Positions 29,545-39,005 of a stretch of 64,000 nt of DNA are shown here, piece by piece. The DNA comes from Heyndrickxia acidicola (GTDB lineage Bacteria > Bacillota > Bacilli > Bacillales > Bacillaceae_C). The notes beneath the pieces were generated by a model. It was given only the letters and a program-made list of their open reading frames with translations, had not been told where the DNA came from and searched no databases. Each line of letters opens with the position of its first letter. Within the stretch, counting starts at the first letter, position 1. The position numbers were made by a program, and so were the translations under genes. The DNA lies in contig NZ_KV440953.1 of the NCBI RefSeq assembly GCF_001636425.1, positions 3,158,001-3,222,000 of the forward strand. The letters run 5' to 3'.

Positions 29545-29640
29545 TACGTTTGGCTGTTTTCGCAGGGATTGTTGCTTTACGCACAAAAAATAAATCCGTA
29601 TTTTATCCGTCTTCGTGACATCTTTTCGTAAGCCATTCAC
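29545..29640. repeat. Degenerate dispersed repeat upstream of rsfA
   Basis: GGCTGTTTTCGCAGGGATTG, then TTGCTTTACGC, CTTCGTGACATC, TTTTCGTAAGCCATTCACAG. The same blocks in the same order occur at about 39111-39205 (GGCTGTTTTCACATAGAATG ... TTTTCGTAAGCTGTTCACAAG). Neither copy encodes anything obvious. Confidence 0.6.
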
Positions 29641-29818
29641 AGGTTTACTACAGAGCCTGTGAATTTCATTATTTTTTTGTGTTAATTAGCAAAAAAATTT
29701 ACGAAAAGAGCCTTACGTTTAGAAACTATTATCTTTTTACAATATTGGTATAAAAATCTTTTATCTTGTCCATCCTTTTTAGTAACGGAGAATAATTTTA
29801 TAATTGGGAGTTGAGAAC

Positions 29819-30559
29819 ATGAAATCACGCCAAGATGCTTGGTCAGATGAAGATGATCTAATATTAGCAGAGACAGTTTTGCGCCATGTACGAGAAGGAA
29901 GTACACAACTAAACGCATTTGAAGAAGTAGGAGACAAGCTCAACAGAACATCCGCTGCCTGCGGATTCAGGTGGAACGCAGTGGTTCGCCATAGTTACGA
30001 ACAAGCTCTTCAACTAGCAAAAAAACAGCGCAAACAGCGCCAGCGTTTACTAGGAAAAGAACAGGGCGGCAAGAAGAAGCTGCTTTATCAGCCTCCTGTC
30101 CCAACACTAGAGGATGTTGAAGAAGTACCTTTAACAGCTCTAATTCAAGAAGTGAGAGAAGAAAGTGAAGATATAGATGACGTACTGCCAGCACCTGCTT
30201 CAGCTGCTCCAGCCTTAGCGGAACAAATGCCTGCTGCAGTGAATCAGCAGGAATTGAATCTTGCAAAAGTAATAAGTTATTTACAATATTTAAATACTAC
30301 TCAATTTCAATCCACGATTTTAAAAAGTGAGAATGCAAGATTGAAAAATGAATTGTCCGATACAAGAAAGCAAAATGAAGAACTGAAGAAAAGAATTGCC
30401 CAGCTGGAGGAAAACTCAGTAACCATGCAGGAAGATTATGAAACCCTCATGAAAATTATGAACCGGGCTAGAAAGCTAGTATTATTTAATGAGGATGAAC
30501 CAGCAAATTCTTCATTTAAAATGGATCGAAACGGAAATCTGGAAAAACTTGCTGAATAA
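29819..30559 (+). CDS. rsfA: Prespore-specific transcription regulator RsfA
   Basis: 246-aa DNA-binding protein of the RsfA family, which in B. subtilis is made in the forespore and tunes sigma-F dependent genes. The N-terminal Myb/SANT-like domain reads [29 protein letters not shown] and [17 protein letters not shown] (residues 2-60). A variable middle (P/E-rich) is followed by a long coiled coil (about 155-215, [30 protein letters not shown]). The ATG at 29819 follows GGGAG; the in-frame start at 29804 has no site. A forespore promoter was expected but not found convincingly. It is a monocistronic unit closed by a terminator. Confidence 0.93.
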   Translation: MKSRQDAWSDEDDLILAETVLRHVREGSTQLNAFEEVGDKLNRTSAACGFRWNAVVRHSYEQALQLAKKQRKQRQRLLGKEQGGKKKLLYQPPVPTLEDVEEVPLTALIQEVREESEDIDDVLPAPASAAPALAEQMPAAVNQQELNLAKVISYLQYLNTTQFQSTILKSENARLKNELSDTRKQNEELKKRIAQLEENSVTMQEDYETLMKIMNRARKLVLFNEDEPANSSFKMDRNGNLEKLAE

Positions 30560-30593
30560 AAACCCGAGACCTTTTCCACGTTACTATTAACCT

Positions 30594-30634
30594 GAAAAGC
30601 TTCCCCCCTGCAAAGGAGGAAGCTTTTTGTTTTA
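30594..30634 (+). terminator. Terminator of rsfA
   Basis: AAAAGCTTCCCCCC pairs with GGAGGAAGCTTTTT, followed by GTTTTATAC; loop around TGCAAA. Confidence 0.85.
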
Positions 30635-30713
30635 TACTATTTTTAAACTTTTTTGCTATTCAGCATAAAGCTGTTTTTTTATTAAAGCTTGTGAATAGCT
30701 TAAACAGCCTCTT

Positions 30714-32723
30714 TTAAACTGCTCTTTTTACCTGCTGAAGCTGATACATCTGATAGTATTTTCCTTGCATCGCCATCAGGTCTTCATGAGTTCCTTTTTC
30801 AACAATCCTGCCTTTATCCAATACAATAATTTGATCTGCATTGCGAATTGTGGATAACCTGTGGGCAATGATGAAAGTAGTCCGCCCCTTTTTTAATACG
30901 TCCATGGCATTTTGAATGATTGCTTCTGTCTCCGTATCAATATGCGATGTGGCTTCGTCCAGTATGAGAATGGCTGGATCAAAGGCTAGGGCCCGTGCAA
31001 ACGAAATGAGCTGCCGCTGGCCGGAAGACAGCGTACTGCCTTTCTCAATAACCGGTTCATCGAGTCCTTTTTCTAGGTTTCTAAGGACTGAGTCTGCTCC
31101 AACATCTCTTAATGCTTTCTCTGCTATTTCCCTTGTTATGCCTGGATCCTCTAAGGTCACATTAGTTTCAATCGTTCCAGTAAACAAATAAGGATCCTGT
31201 AATACGATTGCCATATGCTCCCTTAAGGATTGGACAGGAATATCTTTTATATCTCTGCCATCAATGGTGATTCCACCTTTTTTACTGTCATAAAAACGGA
31301 ATAACAGATTCATAATGGAACTCTTCCCTGAACCAGTATGCCCTACTAATGCGACGGTTTCCCCTCGTTTTGCTTGGAATGTTATATCTTTTAGAACATC
31401 GTGGTCATCTGAATATCCAAAGTATACTTGTTTGAATTCCACATTTCCTTGATAGCGCGGAATTCTGGCATCCTCTACAAGGGTTCCTTCCTCTTGAAGA
31501 AGCTTCATGACGCGTTCTCCTGCTACCAGCGCCTGCTCAAGATTGGCAAACTGGTTTACAATCCCTGTCACTGGCTGGAATAAGCGGTTAATATAATCTA
31601 CACAAGCATACAATACCCCCAGGGAAACGATGGAACCAATTCCGATAGATCCGCTGCCAAAATACCAAATAAACGCCACAAATGTAATGTTCCTTAAGAC
31701 ACCCACTAAATTATGGGAGGTTAAGGCATTTAAGTTCAATAGCTTATTTTGATAACGGAACAGCGACTGGTTCGATTCTTCAAATTCTGATTGCATTTGT
31801 TCCTCCCGGCGGAAGGCCTGGATAATGTTCATTCCTTGTATCGATTCATTTATCGTTGCGTTAATTTCGCTTATCTTTGAACGGATCGTATGGTTATACG
31901 ATGCGGCATATTTCCTATAAATAAGCATCCATACATATAATATTGGAAGAAGAATCAAACAAATGGCCGCAAGCTTTACATTCAAAATAAATAACGCAAT
32001 AAAAATACCGCCAATATAAATGGCACTTGTAAAAAATGTGGATAAGACTGTTACATATAAATCACGGATCGCTTCAGTATCATTGGTAATTCGTGAAACA
32101 ACCTTTCCTGCAGGAAGGTTATCAAAATAGCGAATGGGAAGTCTTTGAATATGCTTGAAAATATCCATCCGCATTTTTTGAATAATCCGATTGGCTGCTT
32201 TCTGAAGGAAATAGTGCTGGCCGTACTGAAATCCGGATGCGAATAGAAGCAGTCCTAAGTAAAAAGTTAAGAGCCCAACCATCCTTGGGATATCGGGATG
32301 ATAAAAAGCCAATATTTGCTGCAAAGAAAGCCTTTCAGCTTGTAGCTCTTCCTTTTTCTTTCCTTCCTGAACAGTTACAATTCCGTTTTTATAGCTCCTC
32401 TTTCCATCAAGATGCAAAAGCTGGTTGGAAAAATAAAATTCCTTACCAACCTGAACAATTTGGACAGGCTTTCCTTTGCGTTCCCCTTTGGTAAAATAAT
32501 CTGCTCTTTTGTAGTAGCGGCCCTTATACAAAACCGTGTCTTTTCCTTTATCTGTTTCCAGCCATTTCGACTCTATTCCAAGCACATGCTTATCAATAAG
32601 CGTTTTGGCGATAAAAGGTCCTGTCAGCTCCGCTCCCACTGAAAGTGCCAGCATCATCATAGCGAGGATAATAATCTTTTTATAGCCTAATGCATATCTA
32701 AATAGTTCTTTTCCTCTATTCAT
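30714..32723 (-). CDS. bmrD: Multidrug ABC exporter, BmrD-like subunit
   Basis: 669-aa half-transporter with six membrane helices and a C-terminal ATPase. Walker A GHTGSGKSS is near 463, signature LSSGQRQ, Walker B ILILDEATSHID near 589 with an intact catalytic Glu, and IAHRLSTI. Between the first two helices it carries an insert of about 100 polar residues (roughly 45-145), matching the extracellular domain described for B. subtilis BmrD. The ATG at 32723 overlaps the TGA of the partner gene (ATGA), so the two are coupled and presumably made 1:1. The length is close to B. subtilis YheH. The heterodimer is expected to export antibiotics and dyes. Confidence 0.93.
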   Translation of the reverse strand: MNRGKELFRYALGYKKIIILAMMMLALSVGAELTGPFIAKTLIDKHVLGIESKWLETDKGKDTVLYKGRYYKRADYFTKGERKGKPVQIVQVGKEFYFSNQLLHLDGKRSYKNGIVTVQEGKKKEELQAERLSLQQILAFYHPDIPRMVGLLTFYLGLLLFASGFQYGQHYFLQKAANRIIQKMRMDIFKHIQRLPIRYFDNLPAGKVVSRITNDTEAIRDLYVTVLSTFFTSAIYIGGIFIALFILNVKLAAICLILLPILYVWMLIYRKYAASYNHTIRSKISEINATINESIQGMNIIQAFRREEQMQSEFEESNQSLFRYQNKLLNLNALTSHNLVGVLRNITFVAFIWYFGSGSIGIGSIVSLGVLYACVDYINRLFQPVTGIVNQFANLEQALVAGERVMKLLQEEGTLVEDARIPRYQGNVEFKQVYFGYSDDHDVLKDITFQAKRGETVALVGHTGSGKSSIMNLLFRFYDSKKGGITIDGRDIKDIPVQSLREHMAIVLQDPYLFTGTIETNVTLEDPGITREIAEKALRDVGADSVLRNLEKGLDEPVIEKGSTLSSGQRQLISFARALAFDPAILILDEATSHIDTETEAIIQNAMDVLKKGRTTFIIAHRLSTIRNADQIIVLDKGRIVEKGTHEDLMAMQGKYYQMYQLQQVKRAV

Positions 32724-34477
32724 GATAACACCTCCTCTTCACTGGTCTCTTCCAGCTGCTGCCGTAAAAATTGCTCCTGGTACCAGCCTTTGGCTTGAGC
32801 CAATTGCTCATGAGTTCCTTCCTGGATCATTGCACCATCTTCAAGCACCACAATCCAATCTGCATGTTCTACTGCAGATAGCCGATGGGTGGTAATGATG
32901 GTCGTTTTACCATTTCTCTCTTTTTGTATATTTTCAATAATCCTCGTTTCCGTTTTGGCATCCACCGCCGAAAGCGAGTCATCCAGAATTAAGATTTCCG
33001 GATCTTTAATCAATGCACGAGCTATGGATATCCTTTGTTTTTGCCCCCCTGATAATGCCACACCCTTCTCCCCGACTAACGTTTGCAGACCTTCAGGAAG
33101 CATCTCCAGGTCTTTTTGAAAAGAAGCGAGTCTGATGGCCTCTTTTACCTGATCATCCGTTGCATCCGGGTTACCAAACAGGATATTCTCCTTAATTGTT
33201 CGGGAAAAAAGCACATGATCCTGGGGTACATAGCCTATCCAGTCTCTGATTTGCTCTTTGTTCTGCTTTTTTATTTCCACATCAGAAACAGAAAAATGAC
33301 CGTCGCCAGCCTGATATTCCCGCAGCAGCTGCTTAACCAAGGTGGTTTTTCCGCTGCCGGTCTTCCCTACAATTCCAAGCGTTTGTCCTCTCATTAATTG
33401 AAGAGAAAAATCCTTTAGGCTCGGCGATTTTCCAGTTGGATATTGAAACGTGTACTTCCCAAACTGGATAGCTGCTGGCTGCTGCACTTCTATAGCATGA
33501 AGAGGATTCGGAACGTCCTCCTTTTCCTCTAACGTTTCATTGACCCTGTCCAAAGAGGCATTTCCTCTTTGCATGACATTCATCAATTCACCAAAGGCAA
33601 ACATCGGCCATATGAGCATCCCCAGATAAACATTAAAGGAAACCAAATCTCCCAGGCTGATAGATTGATGGAAGACAAGATAGGCACCGTACCCCAATCC
33701 TATCAAGTAGCTTAAGCCCGTTAACACTTTGATGGTTGGATCGAATAATGAATCAATGATCGCGACCTTCATATTTTTTTCAAAAACATCTTCCGTCATA
33801 TTAAAAAATCGCTCTTCGTCCGCCCTCTCCTGGACGTATGCACGAATAACCCTGACACCAGCTACTGATTCCAGCACCTTGTCATTCATATCACCGAAGG
33901 CATCCTGAGCCTCCATAAATCTCTTATGAATCCTCCCGCCATATATTTTCATAAGATACGCCATAATTGGCAGCGGAATAATCGAAGCTATGGTAAGCTT
34001 CCAACTGATGAAAAAACCCATTGTAAATAGAATCGTCAGCATATAAATAGTTGAATCAGTCAGCGTTAAAATTCCAAAGCCTGCTGTCTGGGACACTGCT
34101 TTTAAATCGTTAGTAGCCCTAGCCATTAAATCCCCTGTCCGATTCCTTTCATAAAAGCCTGGGGTCATTTTGAAAAAGTGGCCCATTAATTTTGAACGTA
34201 GCTTCTTTTCCAACAAATTTGCCCCGCCGAACAATTGGTACATCCAAATGTATGTCATACCATAGGAAAGAACCAATATAAGCAAAAAGAGGGAGATGTA
34301 ATAGCCAATCCCTTTCCAGGTCAATGTACCATAATGGATATCGTCTATCGCCATTCCAACCAGCTTAGGAGGAATCACCTCAATAATGCCTACTATAATT
34401 AAAAAGATAACGGCAACAGAATACCGTTTCCAATTTTCTTTAAAAAACCAATTTAACTTTACCAGCACACCAAACAT
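32720..34477 (-). CDS. bmrC: Multidrug ABC exporter, BmrC-like subunit
   Basis: 585-aa half-transporter, exactly the B. subtilis YheI/BmrC length. Six helices in the first 320 residues, then the ATPase: Walker A GKTGSGKTT (near 375), LSGGQKQR, and Walker B ILILDDSLSAVD (near 497). The catalytic Glu is replaced by Asp (DD instead of DE), the usual sign of the degenerate ATP site in heterodimeric exporters. The ATG at 34477 follows GGAGAGG. Upstream lie a terminator, a 24-codon leader ORF and a promoter (separate entries), the layout of bmrB-bmrC-bmrD, where ribosome stalling on the leader relieves termination. Confidence 0.93.
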   Translation of the reverse strand: MFGVLVKLNWFFKENWKRYSVAVIFLIIVGIIEVIPPKLVGMAIDDIHYGTLTWKGIGYYISLFLLILVLSYGMTYIWMYQLFGGANLLEKKLRSKLMGHFFKMTPGFYERNRTGDLMARATNDLKAVSQTAGFGILTLTDSTIYMLTILFTMGFFISWKLTIASIIPLPIMAYLMKIYGGRIHKRFMEAQDAFGDMNDKVLESVAGVRVIRAYVQERADEERFFNMTEDVFEKNMKVAIIDSLFDPTIKVLTGLSYLIGLGYGAYLVFHQSISLGDLVSFNVYLGMLIWPMFAFGELMNVMQRGNASLDRVNETLEEKEDVPNPLHAIEVQQPAAIQFGKYTFQYPTGKSPSLKDFSLQLMRGQTLGIVGKTGSGKTTLVKQLLREYQAGDGHFSVSDVEIKKQNKEQIRDWIGYVPQDHVLFSRTIKENILFGNPDATDDQVKEAIRLASFQKDLEMLPEGLQTLVGEKGVALSGGQKQRISIARALIKDPEILILDDSLSAVDAKTETRIIENIQKERNGKTTIITTHRLSAVEHADWIVVLEDGAMIQEGTHEQLAQAKGWYQEQFLRQQLEETSEEEVLS

Positions 34478-34508
34478 TTAAAAACCTCTCCTTCCCCTTT
34501 TCTTACAC

Positions 34509-34562
34509 CTAGCCTCCCGAGTCCTCCTGCAGTTCAATTAGAAGAATGTTTGCATCAATCAT
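34509..34562 (-). CDS. Possible 17-codon ORF between the attenuator and bmrC
   Basis: ATG at 34562-34560, encoding MIDANILLIELQEDSGG, stop TAG at 34511-34509. AAAAAAGGAG is present, but its spacing to the ATG is long (about 10 bases); AAGGA also lies 4 bases before. It would end 31 bases before bmrC. It may be a second leader peptide, or an accident of the purine-rich leader. Confidence 0.3.
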   Translation of the reverse strand: MIDANILLIELQEDSGG

Positions 34563-34621
34563 AATTCCTTCACTCCTTTTTTGAATGTAAAAAAAAGACA
34601 GTCTGCGCTTAGGCAGCTGCC

Positions 34622-34662
34622 AAAAATAAAAGCACAGGTAACGATACGTCACCTGTGCTTTA
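34622..34662 (-). terminator. Attenuator terminator in the bmrCD leader
   Basis: Minus strand AAAGCACAGGTGAC (34661-34648) pairs with GTTACCTGTGCTTT (34642-34629), 14 bp with one G-U, then TTATTTTTG. It lies 22 bases after the leader ORF stop and about 145 before bmrC. The segment CAGGTGACGTAT (34655-34644), which includes most of its 5' arm, can instead pair with ATGCGTACCCTG inside the leader ORF (34716-34705) at 10 of 12 positions, giving an antiterminator. Confidence 0.85.
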
Positions 34663-34683
34663 TTCCAATGATTATAAAGCTAC

Positions 34684-34758
34684 TTACATTCCAATAGCAA
34701 TAGGCAGGGTACGCATGTATTCAATTTTTTCTTTTTTTAAGAAGCTGTTATAGAACAT
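34684..34758 (-). CDS. 24-codon leader peptide upstream of bmrCD (BmrB-like role)
   Basis: ATG at 34758-34756, TAA at 34686-34684. The peptide begins MFYNSFLKKEKIEYMR and ends TLPIAIGM. A near-perfect AAAGGAGGG ribosome site precedes it by about 8 bases, and a promoter lies some 70 bases further up. It is too short for normal gene finders. Position, strength of the ribosome site and the terminator just downstream argue that translation of this ORF is regulatory, as for B. subtilis BmrB, although it is shorter than I recall BmrB to be and I cannot claim sequence homology. The antiterminator segment lies in codons 15-18. Confidence 0.8.
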   Translation of the reverse strand: MFYNSFLKKEKIEYMRTLPIAIGM

Positions 34759-34837
34759 TTTAATACCCTCCTTTGCTTAATATGATTTAAGTTATTATTT
34801 ATAAAATTGGATTTGTTTTTCCAATATGTACCTTGAT

Positions 34838-34866
34838 AGGTTAACACCAATCAAATACATTGTCAA
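34838..34866 (-). promoter_or_regulatory. Promoter of the bmr leader
   Basis: Minus strand -35 TTGACA (34866-34861, perfect), 17-base spacer, TG-extended -10 TAACCT (34843-34838). The start would be about 34831, giving a leader of about 350 bases. A TTGGA/TCCAA stem lies near the 5' end. Confidence 0.75.
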
Positions 34867-34904
34867 TTATTAATTTTTTAAATTATCTTATTTTTTAACT
34901 CTGT

Positions 34905-34945
34905 TAAATGTCTATGTTGATAACTGCTCGTTTTTTACAAGCGAT
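34905..34945. repeat. Fragment of the four-way-junction repeat family
   Basis: CTCTGTTAAATG, then GTTGATAACTGCTCGTTTTTT, in two blocks, matches the outer stem end of the complete element at 46.8 kb and the ends at 57792. The remainder is missing. Confidence 0.5.
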
Positions 34946-35015
34946 CTATTCCAGCTCAGCTGCATCAAACAGCAGAGCTGGACTCATCCGCTCCCTATTA
35001 CTCTTTTAAAAAGGG

Positions 35016-35849
35016 CTAAATAAATCTTTCATTCCTGTTTACCATACGCTGATAATGGATTTCATACCATTCTAGTTCCTCTTCTGTCAGCGGGTTAGAA
35101 TAAATTCTGCCGCTTATGGATTTTAGCACTTTTAAAAACCGGAGCATTACGTCCCCAATGGTCAGTGGTGTATCCAAAAGCTCTGATAGGGAGGCCATCA
35201 CGTCCGGATTTACCTCTGGATACACAAACTTAGTTTGTGCATTATTTAATGCCTTTTCATAGAATTGCTGAATCAATTCTGCCCTTTTCCTGCCCGAGCC
35301 CGAAACACAAAGATAAATTTGTACCGCTACCCCTTTTCGGATGCGCCTTTGGGAAATACCGGCGAACTTTTTCCCATTAATGCTTAAATCATAGCTGCCC
35401 GGACAATAAGAGCCTTGTATTTCCCTTGCTTCAATCACTGCATTAAAGTCAGAAAACATATTTTGAATAAGCCTGTACATGGCATCATAGCCCCTGTTAA
35501 TATCAATGCCCTTTTCTGTATCCGGGAACACGAGAGTAAGGTTGAGCACACCCTCATCTAATACAACAGCAAGTCCCCCCGAATTTCTGACAATATAGTT
35601 AAATTGTTTTTCTTTTAATAACTTCAGACCCTCTTCTAGGAATGGAAGCTTTGTATCCTGTATCCCAAGCACCACAGTTTGATGATGGACCCATGCTCTC
35701 GCCGTTGCCGCGGAACATCCCGCTCCAACCGAGGTACATAACGTATCATCCATAGCAAAGGACTGCATGCCGTGGAACAAAGGACCTAGACTGGACTGAT
35801 CAATAATTCGCCAATCTGGTTGTTCTAAAATTGATAAAGCCTGCTCCAT
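35016..35849 (-). CDS. lipL: Octanoyl-[GcvH]:protein N-octanoyltransferase
   Basis: 277-aa amidotransferase that moves octanoyl groups from the glycine-cleavage H protein to the E2 subunits of 2-oxoacid dehydrogenases in the Bacillus lipoylation pathway. It is recognised by [12 protein letters not shown]-type opening (here [14 protein letters not shown]), [17 protein letters not shown], and [27 protein letters not shown] with the catalytic Cys near 149 and the binding Lys. The ATG at 35849 follows AAAAGGAG; the ATG at 35870 would include that site in the coding region. It lies after pta on the same strand, as in B. subtilis. Confidence 0.94.
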   Translation of the reverse strand: MEQALSILEQPDWRIIDQSSLGPLFHGMQSFAMDDTLCTSVGAGCSAATARAWVHHQTVVLGIQDTKLPFLEEGLKLLKEKQFNYIVRNSGGLAVVLDEGVLNLTLVFPDTEKGIDINRGYDAMYRLIQNMFSDFNAVIEAREIQGSYCPGSYDLSINGKKFAGISQRRIRKGVAVQIYLCVSGSGRKRAELIQQFYEKALNNAQTKFVYPEVNPDVMASLSELLDTPLTIGDVMLRFLKVLKSISGRIYSNPLTEEELEWYEIHYQRMVNRNERFI

Positions 35850-35955
35850 TATTCTGCTCCTTTTATCCATTCATGCCGCCACGATTTTTTCAAAACAGCT
35901 TTTGTCTCGCCGCGCCAGGCACTCATAGCCTGATGTAACTGCTTACCTTGTTATT

Positions 35956-36927
35956 TTACAGGACTTGCGCAGCTGTGATAAGTGCAAGCTTATATACATC
36001 CTCCTCAGTGCATCCTCTTGAAAGGTCATTTACCGGGGCATTTAAGCCTTGCAGAATCGGACCTATTGCCTCAAACCCTCCCAATCTCTGAGCAATTTTG
36101 TACCCAATATTTCCAGCCTCGAGGCTTGGGAAGATAAATACATTTGCATCACCTTTTATAACAGAATCAGGCGCCTTCTTTTTAGCGACAGCAGGAACAA
36201 AAGCGGCATCAAATTGAAATTCTCCATCCAGCATAAGGCCCGGCTCTCTTTCCTTTGCAATTTGAACAGCCTTCGTAACCCTTTGTGTTTCCGGTGATAC
36301 AGCTGACCCTTTTGTTGAAAAACTTAACATCGCTATTTTTGGTTCGATATTAAACATCTTTGCCGTTCTTGTACTTTCCAACGCAATTTCTGCTAAATCC
36401 TGACTGTCCGGAGAAATATTAATTGCGCAATCTGCAAATACGTATTTCTCCTCGTCTTTTACCATAATAAATACACCTGAGGTTTTTTTAACCCCTTCCT
36501 TTGTCTTAATAATTTGAAGGGCCGGTCGGACAGTATCAGCAGTAGAATGTGCAGCGCCGCTTACAAGTCCATCTGCTTTACCCATATATACAAGCATTGT
36601 CCCAAAATAGTTCTCATCTAAGAGAATGTTCTCTGCTTCCTCATTACTTACTTTCCCATTTCTTCTTTCTGTAAAAGCCGCTACCACCTCACTCATCTCT
36701 TCATAGCTTCGCGGATCCAAAATCTTAATTCCCTTAATGGATATGTTTAATTCATTCGCTTTTTTCTCAATGGCCTGACTGTCCCCAATTAAAATGGGTA
36801 TCAATAAACCTTCTTCTGCAAGGCGTCCTGCCGCATGTAATATCCTCTCGTCTCTTCCTTCCGGAAATGCAATTTTCAACTCTTTCCCTTTTATTCTTTG
36901 TTTTAACTCAGAAAAAAGATCACTCAT
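35956..36927 (-). CDS. pta: Phosphate acetyltransferase
   Basis: 323-aa enzyme interconverting acetyl-CoA and acetyl phosphate, used in overflow metabolism. It is the short single-domain Firmicute form. Typical blocks are KIAFPEGRDERILHAA (residues 17-32), MLVYMGKADGLVSGAAHSTADTVRPALQII and FIFPSLEAGNIGYKIAQRLGG near 280. The ATG at 36927 follows AAAGGAGG; the longer frame from 36957 is rejected. It is about 100 bases before lipL on the same strand and divergent from hemQ, as in B. subtilis. Confidence 0.96.
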   Translation of the reverse strand: MSDLFSELKQRIKGKELKIAFPEGRDERILHAAGRLAEEGLLIPILIGDSQAIEKKANELNISIKGIKILDPRSYEEMSEVVAAFTERRNGKVSNEEAENILLDENYFGTMLVYMGKADGLVSGAAHSTADTVRPALQIIKTKEGVKKTSGVFIMVKDEEKYVFADCAINISPDSQDLAEIALESTRTAKMFNIEPKIAMLSFSTKGSAVSPETQRVTKAVQIAKEREPGLMLDGEFQFDAAFVPAVAKKKAPDSVIKGDANVFIFPSLEAGNIGYKIAQRLGGFEAIGPILQGLNAPVNDLSRGCTEEDVYKLALITAAQVL

Positions 36928-37017
36928 GTCTTTTCCTCCTTTAATCATAATTAGCATCTTGCCAAACTCTTTTTAACCATATGCCAAAAAACTTGCTTTT
37001 CCAGACATCCATTATTT

Positions 37018-37100
37018 AGGCTCTTTTCGTAAACTTTAGTGCTATTTCACATAAAGGCTTTGTTAAATTTCTGTGATGATAACTGTTCTTTTTTAGTCTA
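37018..37100. repeat. Degraded dispersed repeat between pta and hemQ
   Basis: GGCTCTTTTCGTAAAC, then AGGCTTTGTTAAATTTCTGTG and ATAACTGTTCTTTTTTAG combine, in shortened form, blocks of the repeats at 29545, 39091 and 57770. No gene is present in 36928-37293. A hemQ promoter was not confidently placed. Confidence 0.5.
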
Positions 37101-37293
37101 CTACCACTTGTCTGCTTTTTAAAAACAAAATGTCGCGCCAGGTTTTTTATTTTCATTCTTGACTCTTTTATGTCATTTGATTTTTGAAAATAGGGTTATT
37201 GGACAAACTATGCTATAGTAAGGGTGTTACAGCTACAATAAACAATCAGTTAATTAACCATTCATACATAATTTACACTAAGGAGTGATCTCA

Positions 37294-38043
37294 ATGAGTG
37301 AACCGGCACAAACCCTTGACGGCTGGTATTCTTTGCATGATCTTCGTTCTATCGACTGGCCTTCCTGGAAAGCCCTTTCCAGTGATGAACGCGAATCCGC
37401 TATCTATGAATTTCAGCAGTTTTTGGAAAAGCTTAATAAGACACAGGAAAATAAAAAAGGCAGCCATTCCCTCTATACCATTGTTGGTCAAAAAGCAGAC
37501 TTTATTCTATGGACACTTCGTCCGACAATGGAAGAACTCAATGAAATTGAAACTGAATTTAACAAATTGAAGCTTGCCGACTATACAATTCCTGCTTATT
37601 CTTACGTATCCGTTGTAGAATTAAGTAATTATATGGGCTCCGACTCAAAAGAGGATCCATATGAAAATCCTTACGTAAAAGCCCGTTTATACCCTGAACT
37701 TCCTAAATCAAAGTATATCTGCTTTTATCCGATGGATAAGCGCCGCCAGGGAAATGATAACTGGTACATGCTTTCAATGGAAGAGCGCCGTGAATTTATG
37801 AAAAGCCACGGGATGATCGGCCGAAGCTATGCCGGCAAAGTAAAGCAGGTCATTACAGGCTCCGTTGGTTTTGACGACTATGAATGGGGCGTAACATTAT
37901 TTTCGGATGATGTCCTTCAATTTAAGAAGCTTGTCTATGAAATGCGTTTTGATGAAGTAAGCGCACGCTACGGAGATTTTGGATCTTTCTTCGTTGGAAA
38001 CATATTAGAAGTAGATAAAATCGCAAAGTTTCTTCACGTATAA
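37294..38043 (+). CDS. hemQ: Coproheme decarboxylase
   Basis: 249-aa chlorite-dismutase-fold enzyme that makes heme b from coproheme, the last step of the Firmicute coproporphyrin-dependent heme pathway. Visible are [13 protein letters not shown] at the N-terminus, [29 protein letters not shown] with the catalytic Tyr (FYPMDKRR, near 145), [10 protein letters not shown] with the proximal heme His near 172, and [13 protein letters not shown]. The ATG at 37294 follows AAGGAGTG; an in-frame upstream codon at 37285 lies inside that site. Divergent from pta, monocistronic, closed by a terminator. Confidence 0.96.
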   Translation: MSEPAQTLDGWYSLHDLRSIDWPSWKALSSDERESAIYEFQQFLEKLNKTQENKKGSHSLYTIVGQKADFILWTLRPTMEELNEIETEFNKLKLADYTIPAYSYVSVVELSNYMGSDSKEDPYENPYVKARLYPELPKSKYICFYPMDKRRQGNDNWYMLSMEERREFMKSHGMIGRSYAGKVKQVITGSVGFDDYEWGVTLFSDDVLQFKKLVYEMRFDEVSARYGDFGSFFVGNILEVDKIAKFLHV

Positions 38044-38047
38044 TGCA

Positions 38048-38083
38048 TGAATCCCCCTGGATCTTCCTGGGGGATATTTTAAT
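38048..38083 (+). terminator. Terminator of hemQ
   Basis: ATCCCCC pairs with GGGGGAT around a TGGATCTTCCT loop, followed by ATTTTAATT. Confidence 0.8.
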
Positions 38084-38159
38084 TCTTCTTCTAACCTCTT
38101 TATTATCTCGTGTTTTACATACCTTTCACTTTCTTTTAATCCCTTAAACAGGAAACAGT

Positions 38160-38187
38160 GCATAATTTCACATCTGGTACATACATA
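38160..38187 (+). promoter_or_regulatory. Candidate sigma-E promoter of gerQ
   Basis: GCATAATT (38160-38167), 12 bases, CATACATA (38180-38187) resemble the sigma-E -35 and -10 patterns. It is about 285 bases before gerQ, far but with no gene between. gerQ is mother-cell expressed in B. subtilis. The rest of 38084-38471 shows nothing else that I can support. Confidence 0.4.
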
Positions 38188-38471
38188 TGAAATAGTGAGA
38201 TGATTCTACTAGTTAATTTCACCAATGCCATCATATATAGCGTTATGAAGAGAGGTGAAGGATTACCAGTTCCTGCCTGAACTCCATACAGCAAGAAGAT
38301 ATCGACTAGTTAAAAGGCTGCTATTTTTTATTATTTACCGGTATTTTTCTAGTTCCAGATGAATATGTACTTACTAACCTTCATGGTTACAATGCTGAAA
38401 TACCATAACATAATTCTCACCAAATCCCATTTAAAATTAGTAGTTCTATTGATATTAAGGAGGGAAAACAA

Positions 38472-38990
38472 TTGTCTAATTCAAACAATTACAATCCGCC
38501 CCCATCCAATGCCAACAACTTTAATCCACCTCAATATGCCTATCCATATCGACAGCAGCAAGGAGCAACAGGATCAGGAACGGGGCCGCTCCCAGGATCG
38601 ACACAATATGGAGGAGGAGGCTATTACCCGCCATACCAAGGGGGACAGCCGCCAGTACCAGGAGCTAAACCAAGCGGTCCTGCTGATCTTCTTCCAGGAC
38701 AGCTCCCGCTCGAGCAATCCTATATCGAAAATATTTTGAGGCTGAATAAAGGCAAGCTTATTACACTTTATGCCACATTCGAAAACAACCGCGAATGGAA
38801 CGCTAAAAAATTTGAAGGTATTATCGAAGCTGCTGGCCGTGACCATGTCATTTTAAGTAACCCTCAAACAGGCGAGCGCGATCTTATTCCAATGGTTTAC
38901 GTAGATTATATTACCTTCTCAGAACCAATAGAGTATGAATATCCATATGGAGCAGGACCTGGTGCACCAAGATCCTATCCTCCGCGTTAA
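38472..38990 (+). CDS. gerQ: Spore coat protein GerQ
   Basis: 172-aa coat protein needed in B. subtilis to place the cortex-lytic enzyme CwlJ in the spore and cross-linked by transglutaminase. The N-terminal 80 residues are low-complexity (N, P, Q, G, Y rich). The C-terminal conserved domain is LPLEQSYIENILRLNKGKLITLYATFENNREWNAKKFEGIIEAAGRDHVILS. Lys and Gln residues suitable for cross-linking are present. The start is TTG at 38472, seven bases after AAGGAGGG. Monocistronic, with a T-rich terminator. Assignment rests on the conserved domain and gene order. Confidence 0.93.
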   Translation: MSNSNNYNPPPSNANNFNPPQYAYPYRQQQGATGSGTGPLPGSTQYGGGGYYPPYQGGQPPVPGAKPSGPADLLPGQLPLEQSYIENILRLNKGKLITLYATFENNREWNAKKFEGIIEAAGRDHVILSNPQTGERDLIPMVYVDYITFSEPIEYEYPYGAGPGAPRSYPPR

Positions 38991-39005
38991 ATAGCACATT
39001 CATTT

